Positions 54,260-64,000 of a stretch of DNA of 64,000 bases are shown piece after piece; position 1 is the first letter of the stretch, and each line of letters begins with the position of its first letter. Location: positions 462,501 through 526,500 of the forward strand of contig JAURUC010000001.1 of NCBI GenBank assembly GCA_030803735.1. The letters run 5' to 3'. Below the pieces are notes generated by a model. That model saw nothing but the letters and a program-made list of their open reading frames with translations. It ran no database searches and was not told the DNA's origin. The stretch is from Actinopolyspora lacussalsi. GTDB lineage: Bacteria > Actinomycetota > Actinomycetes > Mycobacteriales > Pseudonocardiaceae. The translations under genes were made by a program, and so were the position numbers.

Positions 54260-55069
54260 GTGACGGAACAGACGGATTGGCTGCCGCGTGATGTGGACGA
54301 GGAGGTGCCCAGCGCGGCGCGAATATACGACTATTTGCTGGGTGGTGCCCACAATTTCGCCGCCGACCGCAGACTGGGCGAGAAGTTCCTGGCCGCGTTA
54401 CCGAGTGCCCGGCACGTCGCCCGTCTCAACCGTGCTTTCCTGCGACGTGCGGTGCTGACTCTCGAAGACGCCGGTATCAGGCAGTTCATCGATATCGGCT
54501 CGGGGATTCCCACCGTCGGCAATGTGCACGAGATCGCGCGGGACGTCGACGAGAACTCCAGGGTGGTCTACGCCGACAACGAGCCCGTCGCGGTTGCCCA
54601 CAGCGAGTTGTTGCTGCGCGACGATCCGAACGCGACGATGCTGCAGGCGGACCTCCTCGATCCGGAAGGCATATTCGGGCACCCGCGAACCACGAACCTG
54701 CTGGATCTGTCCCGACCCATCGGGTTGCTGATGGTCGGTGTGCTGCACTTCGCCGCTCCCGAGAACGATCCGGTCGACGTCATGCGCCGTTACCGCGAAG
54801 CGCTGCCCCCCGGCAGCTACCTGGCGCTCTCGCATTTCACCGCCGATATCAGGCCCGAGGACATGCTCGGGGTCGCCGAGGTGATGCGGCAGAGCGCCGA
54901 CCCGATCCATCCGCGTTCCCACGCCGAGATCACCGAACTGTTCGACGGTTTCGAACTGCTCGACCCCGGAGTGGTTGGAACGGCGCTGTGGCGTCCGGAC
55001 GACGACGGCCTGCACGCCGAGACCCCCGGATCGGCGCAGATCTACGCCGGAGTTGGCTACAAAGCGTGA
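54260..55069 (+). CDS. SAM-dependent methyltransferase (PF04672/DUF574 type)
   Basis: The 269-residue protein has EVPSAARIYDYLLGGAHNFAADRRLGEKF, the opening characteristic of the actinobacterial DUF574 family (given here in parts), followed by the SAM-binding FIDIGSGIPTVGNVHEIARDV, VVYADNEPVAVAHS and LLMVGVLHF. The family is expanded in actinomycetes and its substrates are unknown. The GTG was chosen with AAGGGGG just upstream; an adjacent GTG is the codon before. The next gene is a degenerate GGDEF-EAL protein. Confidence 0.86.
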   Translation: MTEQTDWLPRDVDEEVPSAARIYDYLLGGAHNFAADRRLGEKFLAALPSARHVARLNRAFLRRAVLTLEDAGIRQFIDIGSGIPTVGNVHEIARDVDENSRVVYADNEPVAVAHSELLLRDDPNATMLQADLLDPEGIFGHPRTTNLLDLSRPIGLLMVGVLHFAAPENDPVDVMRRYREALPPGSYLALSHFTADIRPEDMLGVAEVMRQSADPIHPRSHAEITELFDGFELLDPGVVGTALWRPDDDGLHAETPGSAQIYAGVGYKA

Positions 55070-55079
55070 TTTCAGCTGT

Positions 55080-55092
55080 TTACGCAGCGTAA
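55080..55092. other. 13-base palindrome after the methyltransferase gene
   Basis: TTACGC and GCGTAA flank a single A, followed by AATTGTTCTTTGC. It could terminate the methyltransferase transcript or be an operator for the downstream GGDEF-EAL gene. It is AT-rich relative to its surroundings. Confidence 0.4.
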
Positions 55093-55115
55093 TTGTTCTT
55101 TGCAAGGAGTGAGGC

Positions 55116-55208
55116 ATGTTGCCCAGCCGGACTGCCGAAATACATACCGTTGCGATAATCTGCTTTCCCTCGGAAGTAAATACCCTGAACGTGGGATTGA
55201 TGAGATGA
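55116..55208 (+). CDS. 30-codon ORF coupled to the GGDEF-EAL gene
   Basis: An ATG 6 bases after a textbook AAGGAG opens a 30-residue frame (MLPSRTAEIHTV...GLMR) whose TGA overlaps the ATG of the GGDEF-EAL gene in an ATGA arrangement. The downstream gene itself has no ribosome binding site, so this ORF probably carries ribosomes to it. No known family. It may be a regulatory uORF or a small partner protein. Confidence 0.5.
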   Translation: MLPSRTAEIHTVAIICFPSEVNTLNVGLMR

Positions 55209-57391
55209 GCCACGCGAGTTCGGACCGGGATCTCCCGATCGACGATGGGGCAGGCCAGGACGAGAGGGTGGCCACATGGGAGAGCGGACGATGGTGTGCC
55301 GATCTGGCCACCCAGTGGGCCCGATGGTTGAGCCACACCGCCTACATACCGATGGCTCTCGGTTCACTGGAATCCGAGCTCCGTGAACTGATCGAACTGA
55401 TTCTCGAAGGACTTCGGCAGCCGGAGCGGATCGAGACGACCGGTCACTCGGTGGGAACCCGGTTGGTGAGCCTGCACGCCACCGGGGAGGACAGCCTCAC
55501 CCGCAGTCTGGAACTGCTGTGCCGCACCCTGTTGCCCGGCCCCTCGAACGAATCCGCGCGGCGGGTGCTGACCCTGCTGGCCTCCGTCGCCTCCGGATAC
55601 GCCGAGGCCGATCGGGGTAGTGCTCTCGAACAGCAGGAAACCCTCAAGCGCGCACTGCTGTGGTCCAAACTGGATGCCGAGCGCAAGCTGCGCGTCAGCG
55701 AGGACCGCTTCCGGGAGGTATTCAACACCACCCCGATCGGTATCGGACTGTGTGATCTCGACGGCACGTTTCGGGAGGTCAATCCGGCGCTGGAGCGGAC
55801 TCTCGGTTACAGCGCGACGGAACTGGTCTCCACCGCCGTCACCGAACTGTTCGACCCCGGTGAAGCGGAGATCGTCTCGGCCAACTACGTCGAGCTGCTG
55901 CAGGGCCGGCGCAGCGGGCTGCGTGAACGCCGCAATCTGGTGCGAGCCGACGGCACGAAGGCGTGGACCTACATCGCCGTCTCGGTGCTGCGCGACACGG
56001 ACGGCGAGGCTTACCGGATCGTGCTGATGGTCGAGGATCTGCGTGAACTCAACGACCTGCAGGAACAGCTCTACTTCCAGACACTGCACGATCCGATCAC
56101 CGGTCTGGCGAACCGCCAGCACTTCCGAACGAGGTTGGAAGGGGCACTCGCCTCCTTCTCGCCCGACGAGCGGCTCACGCTCTACCAGCTGCGGCTCGAC
56201 GGTTTCGGGCTCATCAACCACGGACTCGGTTACGAGATCGGTGACAGCATCGTGCAGTCAGTCGCCAACCGGCTCTCCGGACTCGTCCGGGGCGAGGACG
56301 GGCTGGTCGCCCGGATCGGTGGAACCGAGTTCGCCGTGCTGCTCCGGCAGTGCCCCGGTACTCCGGGAATCGCGGAGTTCGCCGAGCTGATCAACGCCGA
56401 ACTCGACGAGCCGATCTACATCAACGGCAACGGCTTGGCCCCCACGGCCAGCATCGGTGTCGTACAGCGTTCGGTCGGCGATGCCGAGCCCACCGACATG
56501 TTGTGGGCCGCGGGAGTGGCGCTGCGCAGTGCGGAGAAGGCCGGGAAACGACAGTGGGCCGTGTTCGACCCGCACCGGGCTCCCGTCGAACTGACCGAGG
56601 CCAAACTGGCCGCCATCATGCCCGGCGCTCTGGAACTCGGGGAGTTCGAGGTCGGTTACCGGCCACTGGTTTCGCTGGCCGACGGAGAGCTCGTGGCAGT
56701 CGAGGCGCGGCTGGCGTGGCAGCCGGAGGGCCACGAACGGCTGGAGCACGACGCGTGTCTCCGCTTGGCCGAACGTTCCGGTATCACCCTCGCGTTGCGC
56801 GACTGGACGCTGCGCACCGCCTGGCGACAGCTGTCCGAGTGGCACGCGGTCGGATTCGACCACCAGCTCGTGGTTGGGCTCAGTCCCAACCAGTCCCGCG
56901 ACCCGGATCTGGTGTCCCGCGTTCGACGCGTCGTCGAGGAGGAATCGCCGGACCCGAGCCGGCTGTTGCTGTGCATGTCGATGACGGCGTTGATGGGAAC
57001 CGGCGGGGAAGCCGCTGACAACGTCGCGACCCTGGCGGACATGGGGGTGCGTACGGCGGCCCACGAGTTCCGCGCCGCTCCCGCCGAACTGCGCTTCCTG
57101 CGGAAGTTCCCCACCCGTGCGGTGCTGCTGGCGCCCGATCTCGTCCGACTCGCCGAGGAGGACGAGACCTTCGAGTCCCCGGAGCTCAGGGCGCTCGGCG
57201 GTATAGTCCCACTGGTACGTTCCTGCGGCATTCCGTTGGCAGTGCCGGAAGTGCGTACGGGGGGACAGGCCCGGTTGTGGCGGGAGCAGGGTTGTGACAT
57301 CGGATCCGGCCCGTTCTGCTCCGAGGTGCTCTCGGCGTCGGAGATGACGGAATTGCTGCGGGAGAACGCACCCGCGTCGGACGCCTCGTAG
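55205..57391 (+). CDS. Degenerate PAS-GGDEF-EAL protein
   Basis: This is a cytoplasmic signalling protein of the c-di-GMP family. In the 728-residue protein, residues 1-160 are an uncharacterised helical region, about 165-285 a PAS domain (DRFREVFNTTPIGIGLCDLDG), 290-450 a GGDEF domain whose signature reads GGTEF (372-376) instead of GGDEF, and 462-720 an EAL domain with EAR (500-502) in place of EAL and LADMG in place of the later metal-binding DDFG. Both activities are probably lost, leaving a nucleotide sensor or docking protein. The start overlaps the stop of a 30-codon ORF. Confidence 0.85.
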   Translation: MSHASSDRDLPIDDGAGQDERVATWESGRWCADLATQWARWLSHTAYIPMALGSLESELRELIELILEGLRQPERIETTGHSVGTRLVSLHATGEDSLTRSLELLCRTLLPGPSNESARRVLTLLASVASGYAEADRGSALEQQETLKRALLWSKLDAERKLRVSEDRFREVFNTTPIGIGLCDLDGTFREVNPALERTLGYSATELVSTAVTELFDPGEAEIVSANYVELLQGRRSGLRERRNLVRADGTKAWTYIAVSVLRDTDGEAYRIVLMVEDLRELNDLQEQLYFQTLHDPITGLANRQHFRTRLEGALASFSPDERLTLYQLRLDGFGLINHGLGYEIGDSIVQSVANRLSGLVRGEDGLVARIGGTEFAVLLRQCPGTPGIAEFAELINAELDEPIYINGNGLAPTASIGVVQRSVGDAEPTDMLWAAGVALRSAEKAGKRQWAVFDPHRAPVELTEAKLAAIMPGALELGEFEVGYRPLVSLADGELVAVEARLAWQPEGHERLEHDACLRLAERSGITLALRDWTLRTAWRQLSEWHAVGFDHQLVVGLSPNQSRDPDLVSRVRRVVEEESPDPSRLLLCMSMTALMGTGGEAADNVATLADMGVRTAAHEFRAAPAELRFLRKFPTRAVLLAPDLVRLAEEDETFESPELRALGGIVPLVRSCGIPLAVPEVRTGGQARLWREQGCDIGSGPFCSEVLSASEMTELLRENAPASDAS

Positions 57392-57476
57392 CCGAGGCTT
57401 CCGTTCGGGGTGGGACCGGACGTCGGGTTTCCTCGCTCCGGTCGGTACACGATTCTCGGTACGGGGGGAAAACGTC

Positions 57477-59024
57477 GTGGCGAGCACCGAGCGGGAGGCG
57501 GGGAGCGGTCCGTTCCCCGCTCGTCGTCCGTTCGCGCTCGTTCCGGTCTCGGCCGTCGTCGTGGTGGCCGTAACGGTGATGTTCGCCTTCGCCGGGCGGT
57601 ACGGCTACTTCGGGGACGAACTGTACTTCGTGATCGCCGGTACGAACCCGGCCTGGGGATACGCCGACCAGCAGCCGGTCGTTCCGTTGCTCGCCGCGGC
57701 CATGGAGTGGTTGTTCCCCGGTTCACTGATCGCGTTGCGCGCCCCCTCGATCCTCGCCTTCGGGCTGGGAGCGGTGGTGGCCGCGCTAGTCGCCCGCGAA
57801 CTGGGAGGTGACCGTCGTGCGCAGGCTTTCACTGCGACGGCCTTCGTGCTCGCCTTCGCGTCGATGTACCGCAACCTCAACACCATAGGTCTCGACATCC
57901 TGGGCTGGACACTGCTGACGTTGCTGCTCCTGCGATGGGTACGTACCCACTGCGCGGGTGATTCCGACGATCGGTTGCTGCTGTTGTCCGGTGTGGTGGT
58001 GGCCCTGAGCGTGCAGGTCAAGATCCACATCGTCGTGTTCGTGGTGGTTATCCTGCTGACGCTGGCAGTTCTCGGTCCCCGTGCGATCTTTCGGCGGCCA
58101 CTGTTGTGGGTGGGTGCGCTGATCGCGGCAGTGGTGACCGTTCCGGCCGTGGTGTGGCAGTTCACGCACGGCTGGCCACAGCTGGCCGTGGCACGCTCCT
58201 CCTCGACCGAGATGACTTCGCTCGGAGGGCGGTTGTTCAGTTTCGTCGGCATGCTCGCCCTGCTGGGGCTGGTGTTCGGTCTGGTGCTCGGCGGGTACGG
58301 CCTGTGGCGACTGCTGCGCGCGGAGGAGACGCGCCCCTACCGGTTCCTGGGGTGGAGCGCGCTCGGGGTGCTCGTGGTGTTCCTGGTGGTGGGCGGCAAA
58401 CCCTACTACGTGGCGGGGGTGTTCCCCGCGCTGTGGACGGCGGGCGCGCTGGGATTCCAGCGTCGCCGCGAGGTTCTCGCGGGGGAGAACCGGCGTGGTC
58501 GGGGATGGCTGGCCTGGCCCGCGCTGGCCGTGTCGGTGGTGGTCACGGTGCAGTCGTTGCCCATCGCCTCGGTGGAGTCGTTCGCCGAACGTGACACCAG
58601 TCCGGTCGACTTCCGCGGCAGCGAGATCGGATGGCCCGAGCTGGCCGCCGATGTGGGCGAGATCTACCGAGATCTTCCACCGCGGCAGCGGGAACACACC
58701 GTAGTGCTCGGTTCGCACTACTGGACCGCCTCGGCGGTGGAGTTCCACGGAAGGCGAGCCGACCTTCCCGATGCCTACAGCGGATCGCGGGGATTCTGGT
58801 TCTTCGGGCATCCCCCCGCCGGAACCACCACCGTGATCCACATCGGTGAGATCGCGCCCGGGGTGCGTGAGCACTTCGACGGGGTTCGTCGGGTTGGTAC
58901 CGTGAACAACGGTCCGGGGGTGGACAACGTGGTGCGGGGACAACCGATCCACCTCGCCGACGTCACCGGTGTCGACTGGCAGCGCGTGTGGCCCGAGTTC
59001 AGGGACATGACCCTGTCGCTGTGA
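57477..59024 (+). CDS. ArnT-like glycosyltransferase (GT39-type membrane protein)
   Basis: The 515-residue protein has about eleven hydrophobic helices. The N-terminal loop YGYFGDELYFVIAGTNPAWGYADQQPVVPLLAA shows the acidic pair and DQQP motif of ArnT-like, lipid-linked-sugar-using transferases, and the C-terminal soluble domain (about residues 370-515) is typical. Its substrate is unknown. Family members modify membrane lipids, proteins or glycans. No ribosome binding site is obvious before the GTG. Confidence 0.85.
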   Translation: MASTEREAGSGPFPARRPFALVPVSAVVVVAVTVMFAFAGRYGYFGDELYFVIAGTNPAWGYADQQPVVPLLAAAMEWLFPGSLIALRAPSILAFGLGAVVAALVARELGGDRRAQAFTATAFVLAFASMYRNLNTIGLDILGWTLLTLLLLRWVRTHCAGDSDDRLLLLSGVVVALSVQVKIHIVVFVVVILLTLAVLGPRAIFRRPLLWVGALIAAVVTVPAVVWQFTHGWPQLAVARSSSTEMTSLGGRLFSFVGMLALLGLVFGLVLGGYGLWRLLRAEETRPYRFLGWSALGVLVVFLVVGGKPYYVAGVFPALWTAGALGFQRRREVLAGENRRGRGWLAWPALAVSVVVTVQSLPIASVESFAERDTSPVDFRGSEIGWPELAADVGEIYRDLPPRQREHTVVLGSHYWTASAVEFHGRRADLPDAYSGSRGFWFFGHPPAGTTTVIHIGEIAPGVREHFDGVRRVGTVNNGPGVDNVVRGQPIHLADVTGVDWQRVWPEFRDMTLSL

Positions 59025-59048
59025 ACGTGACCTTCCTCCCCGATGTAC

Positions 59049-59162
59049 ATTTCGCGAGAAATTGACGCCCGGGTGGCCGCCACCAGTCTTCCCACGGGAG
59101 CCTCCGCACCGATTATCGATACCGCCCGAACCGCGTCGCGGCGGCGATTTCGCGAGAAATTG
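59049..59162. repeat. Two copies of a 16-base hairpin sequence
   Basis: ATTTCGCGAGAAATTG occurs exactly at 59049-59064 and 59147-59162, in the 202-base gap between the ArnT-like gene and the convergent meaB. Each copy folds as ATTTC-GCGA-GAAAT with a GNRA-type tetraloop. The pair may terminate the two converging transcripts. Confidence 0.7.
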
Positions 59163-59226
59163 GCACGGCGGTACGCCTACCGGGAAGGAACCGGAGTCGT
59201 TTCCGCGCCGTCCCGCGGACTGCCGT

Positions 59227-60213
59227 TCATCCCTCCCGGAAGGCCCGCAGGATCCGTTCGGCCGCCATCCCCGCGGTCATCTCGCCGTCGCGTACCCGGT
59301 GTTCGATCTCCTCGCGGGTCCGCTTCACCCCGGAGTCGGCGAGGAGTTCGCTCATCAGTTGGTCCCGCACCAGTTCCCAGGTCCATTCCCATCGCTGTTC
59401 ACTGCGTTTCTCCGCCAGCTCACCAGCTTCGGACAGCGCGGTGTGATGCTCCAACACCTGCTGCCAGAGCTTGTCCAGCCCCGTCCCGTTGAGTCCGCTG
59501 CAGGTGGTGATCCGCGGATTCCACGACGCGTTCGGCGGGGTCAGCAGCCGCAGCGCGCCGCGCAGCTCGCGGGCGGACTGCCGAGCTTCGTCCTCGTGCG
59601 GGCCATCGGCCTTGTTCACGGCCACGATGTCGGCCAACTCCAGCACGCCACGCTTGATCCCCTGCAGTTGGTCACCGGTTCGCGCGATGGTCAGCAGCAG
59701 AAAGCAGTCCACCATCCCCGCCACGGTCACCTCGGACTGTCCGACCCCGACGGTCTCCACCAGGACCACGTCGAAGCCCGCGGCCTCCATGAGCACGATG
59801 GTCTCCCTGGTGGCCCTGGCGACCCCGCCGAGCGTTCCGGTGCTGGGGGAGGGACGCACGAAGGCGGCGGGGTCGGAGGCCAGCGCACCCATCCTGGTCT
59901 TGTCACCCAGGATACTTCCGCCGCTGCGGTTGGAGGAGGGGTCCACGGCCAGTACCGCGACCCGGTGTCCCTCGCCGGTGAGTTTGGTGCCCAACGACTC
60001 GATGAAGGTGGACTTTCCGACGCCCGGCACCCCGGTGACGCCGATACGACGCGCGCCTCCCGAGTGGGGCAGCAACTCGGTCAGCAGTCGTTGGGCCTTT
60101 TCCCGATGATCCGAACGTGTCGACTCGACCAGGGTGATCGCCCGCGCCAGCGTGGTGCGGGAGCCGGCCAGCACGCCCTCGGCGAGCTTGTCCACATCGA
60201 TGGTTCGCGGCAT
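59227..60213 (-). CDS. meaB: Methylmalonyl-CoA mutase-associated GTPase
   Basis: This GTPase chaperone protects and reloads adenosylcobalamin in methylmalonyl-CoA mutase. The 328-residue protein has Walker A GVPGVGKSTFIESLG near residue 61, AVDPSSNRSGGSILGDKTRM, the switch region VETVGVGQSEV and the GTP-specificity NKAD. It follows mutB with an 8-base gap in the order mutA-mutB-meaB, which is the usual partner arrangement. It is also known in the family as ArgK/YgfD, but the mutase context settles the role. Confidence 0.95.
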   Translation of the reverse strand: MPRTIDVDKLAEGVLAGSRTTLARAITLVESTRSDHREKAQRLLTELLPHSGGARRIGVTGVPGVGKSTFIESLGTKLTGEGHRVAVLAVDPSSNRSGGSILGDKTRMGALASDPAAFVRPSPSTGTLGGVARATRETIVLMEAAGFDVVLVETVGVGQSEVTVAGMVDCFLLLTIARTGDQLQGIKRGVLELADIVAVNKADGPHEDEARQSARELRGALRLLTPPNASWNPRITTCSGLNGTGLDKLWQQVLEHHTALSEAGELAEKRSEQRWEWTWELVRDQLMSELLADSGVKRTREEIEHRVRDGEMTAGMAAERILRAFREG

Positions 60214-60221
60214 GGTCCGCT

Positions 60222-62449
<2,228 letters not shown>

Positions 62450-62453
<4 letters not shown>

Positions 62454-64000
62454 GGTGTCGCCTTCGCTACGGCCGGGGTCGACACGCCCCAGCGCTGGTG
62501 GATGTCGTTCAGTACTGTCGGTGCGTCACCGCCCGCGTGCACGAATCCGTCCACGCCCGCCGCGATCGAACCGCGGGACTTCCCCGCGAGCAGTACCAGC
62601 TCCGCGCCTGCCGCTCGGAGCGCCAGCGCGGTCTCCTCGGCACGCTCGTCGTAGAGCCGATCCGTCGAGCACAGGCACACCAACGGAGTCCCTGCCCGCT
62701 CGAACGCGGCCACCACCGCCGCCGAGTCCTCGGTCTCGCCCGCCTCGGTCGTTTCCACGCCGCCCGCCGCGAGCAGATTCCGCACGAAGGAGGCACGTGC
62801 GGTGTAGGAAGCCAGCGGCCCCAGCGTCGCCAGGAACACCCGCGGCCGTCCCCGTGGCTGTTCGGCCGCTCGGTCGGCATCGTCACGCAGCCGTTCGTAT
62901 TCCTCGGCGTAACGATGTCGGGGCAATCCGCCGCTCTCCGGTTCCGCCGGACGGGGCGCGCGCACGATTGGCTGTTCACCGGGATCGGGGAACTCGCTGA
63001 CTCCGGTTATCGGGTCGGTCCGGCAGGCGATCGCCCGTTCACGTTCCCGCCACGTCTCGGCCAGTCGATCGGCGACCAGACCGGACTCCAGCGCGGCGGT
63101 CAAACCGCCCTCGGCCTCGATACGCCGGAACCAGTTCCAGCCCGCCCCGGCGAGTTCGTCGGTCAGCGACTCCACGTAGTACGAGCCACCAGCCGGGTCG
63201 ATCACCTGTCCCAGGTGCGCCTCGTGCGAGAGCAGTGCCTGCACGTTGCGGGCCATCCGGCGGGAGAACGCATCCGGCAGTCCGAGCGCGGCGTCGAACG
63301 GCTGGACCGTGATCGCCGTGGCGCCGCCCGCTGCCGCGGCGAACGCGGCGATGGTCGAACGCAGCATGTTCACCCAGGGGTCGCGCCGGGTGAGCATGGC
63401 CGAGGAAGTCACGGCGTGCTGGTGCTGGCCCCGGGCTCGAGGGGTGACTCCACAGGCCCGCAGTACCCGTTCCCACATCCGTCGTGCCGCGCGGAGCTTG
63501 GCCGTGGTGCTGAACTGGTCCACCGTGGCGGCGAACCGGAACTCCAGCAGCCCGGCCGCGGCGTCCAGATCCAGGTCGGTCTCGGACAGCGAGCGCAGGT
63601 ACTCGACCCCCGCGGCCACGGCGCAGCCCAGCTCCTCGGCGTCCGAACCGCCCGCGTCGTGATAGGGGAGTCCGTCCACGCTGATGGCCCGCATACCGGG
63701 GCAGGTGCGCGCCCAGCGCCGTGCCAGCTCGATCGCCGGAGCCGTCTCGTGCTGCCGACCGGTTCGTGCCCGCAGTCCCAGGGGATCGGCGCCGAGGTTG
63801 CCGCGCAGCGATTCGTACGGCACGTTCCATTGCTCGGCCGACCGCAGCAGCTCGCCCGCCGCCGCCTCGTACTGCTCGCCCGCTCGCAGCACCACACCGG
63901 CCATGTCCAGCCGCACCCCGTGCAGCGCGTCACCGAGTTCGTCCACCGCGATGCCGCCCGGCCCTACCCGCAGCCACACCGAGCTCGCCCCGCCGGCCAG
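62450..64000 (-). CDS. mutA: Methylmalonyl-CoA mutase small subunit, 5' end beyond window
   Basis: This is the non-catalytic subunit that pairs with MutB. The frame runs to the window edge, so the N-terminus is missing; about 516 residues are visible. It resembles the mutase barrel ([34 protein letters not shown] in parts, [26 protein letters not shown]) but the C-terminal cobalamin motif is replaced ([13 protein letters not shown] lacks DxHxxG), as in true small subunits. Translation couples to mutB by a 4-base overlap. Confidence 0.93.

Overview
The window is about 68% GC, densely packed with genes, and rich in GTG and TTG starts. It looks like the chromosome of a filamentous or related actinobacterium. 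Pointers are the trp-membrane protein-trpC-trpB-trpA-lgt order, a SigF-type sigma factor with its anti-sigma gene, a DsbA/VKOR pair, PucR and LuxR-ATPase regulators, a PF04672-type SAM methyltransferase and a HelD-type RNA polymerase motor. The order (possibly Pseudonocardiales) is a guess. I saw no rRNA, tRNA, CRISPR array, insertion sequence or prophage. This is mostly core and semi-core chromosome.

Layout: 1-4655 holds the end of a tryptophan operon with lgt. 4731-7758 is a BtuFCD-like importer on the minus strand. 8177-10471 is a HelD/HelR-like helicase. 10810-14419 holds a FadR-type regulator, a large LuxR-family ATPase regulator and a VanZ-like protein. 14495-20901 holds pyruvate kinase, a TesB thioesterase, a divergent Lrp/LysE pair, a PBP4-type carboxypeptidase and a DedA protein. 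21034-25064 holds bioB, glyA and gcvT, the last two behind a tandem glycine riboswitch with a readable promoter. 25168-29702 is a TetR-controlled acyl-CoA ligase, short-chain dehydrogenase and acyl-CoA dehydrogenase set with a palindromic operator. 29892-33053 holds a 53-residue basic protein and a UPF0261 / PEP-hydrolase-like / SRPBCC trio of unknown function. 33260-39158 is an envelope-glycan locus: a sugar epimerase, a polytopic membrane protein, a family-2 glycosyltransferase, a GtrA protein and a UDP-sulfoquinovose synthase homologue. 39865-44160 holds an M23 peptidase, sigF with its anti-sigma gene, and a VKOR/DsbA disulfide pair. 44529-52335 holds GntR and PucR regulators and a complete lpd-pdhA-pdhB-pdhC dehydrogenase cluster. 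52495-59024 holds membrane proteins, a SAM methyltransferase, a degenerate PAS-GGDEF-EAL protein and an ArnT-like protein. 59227-64000 is meaB-mutB-mutA on the minus strand, the last gene cut by the window edge.

Functional links: one-carbon metabolism (gcvT, glyA) is placed under glycine sensing. Acyl-CoA genes produce or consume CoA esters that can reach propionate and the B12-dependent methylmalonyl-CoA mutase at the right end, and the BtuFCD-like importer could supply its cofactor. Pyruvate kinase and the pyruvate dehydrogenase cluster lie in the same pathway. The DsbA/VKOR pair, PBP4, M23 peptidase, Lgt and the glycan locus all serve the cell envelope.

The most noteworthy observations are the sulfosugar synthase inside an envelope-glycan locus, the split Tm-1-like gene pair, a GGDEF-EAL protein with corrupted motifs next to a methyltransferase and behind a coupled 30-codon ORF, a 27-codon ORF overlapping trpC, and a textbook SigF promoter in front of the sigF operon.
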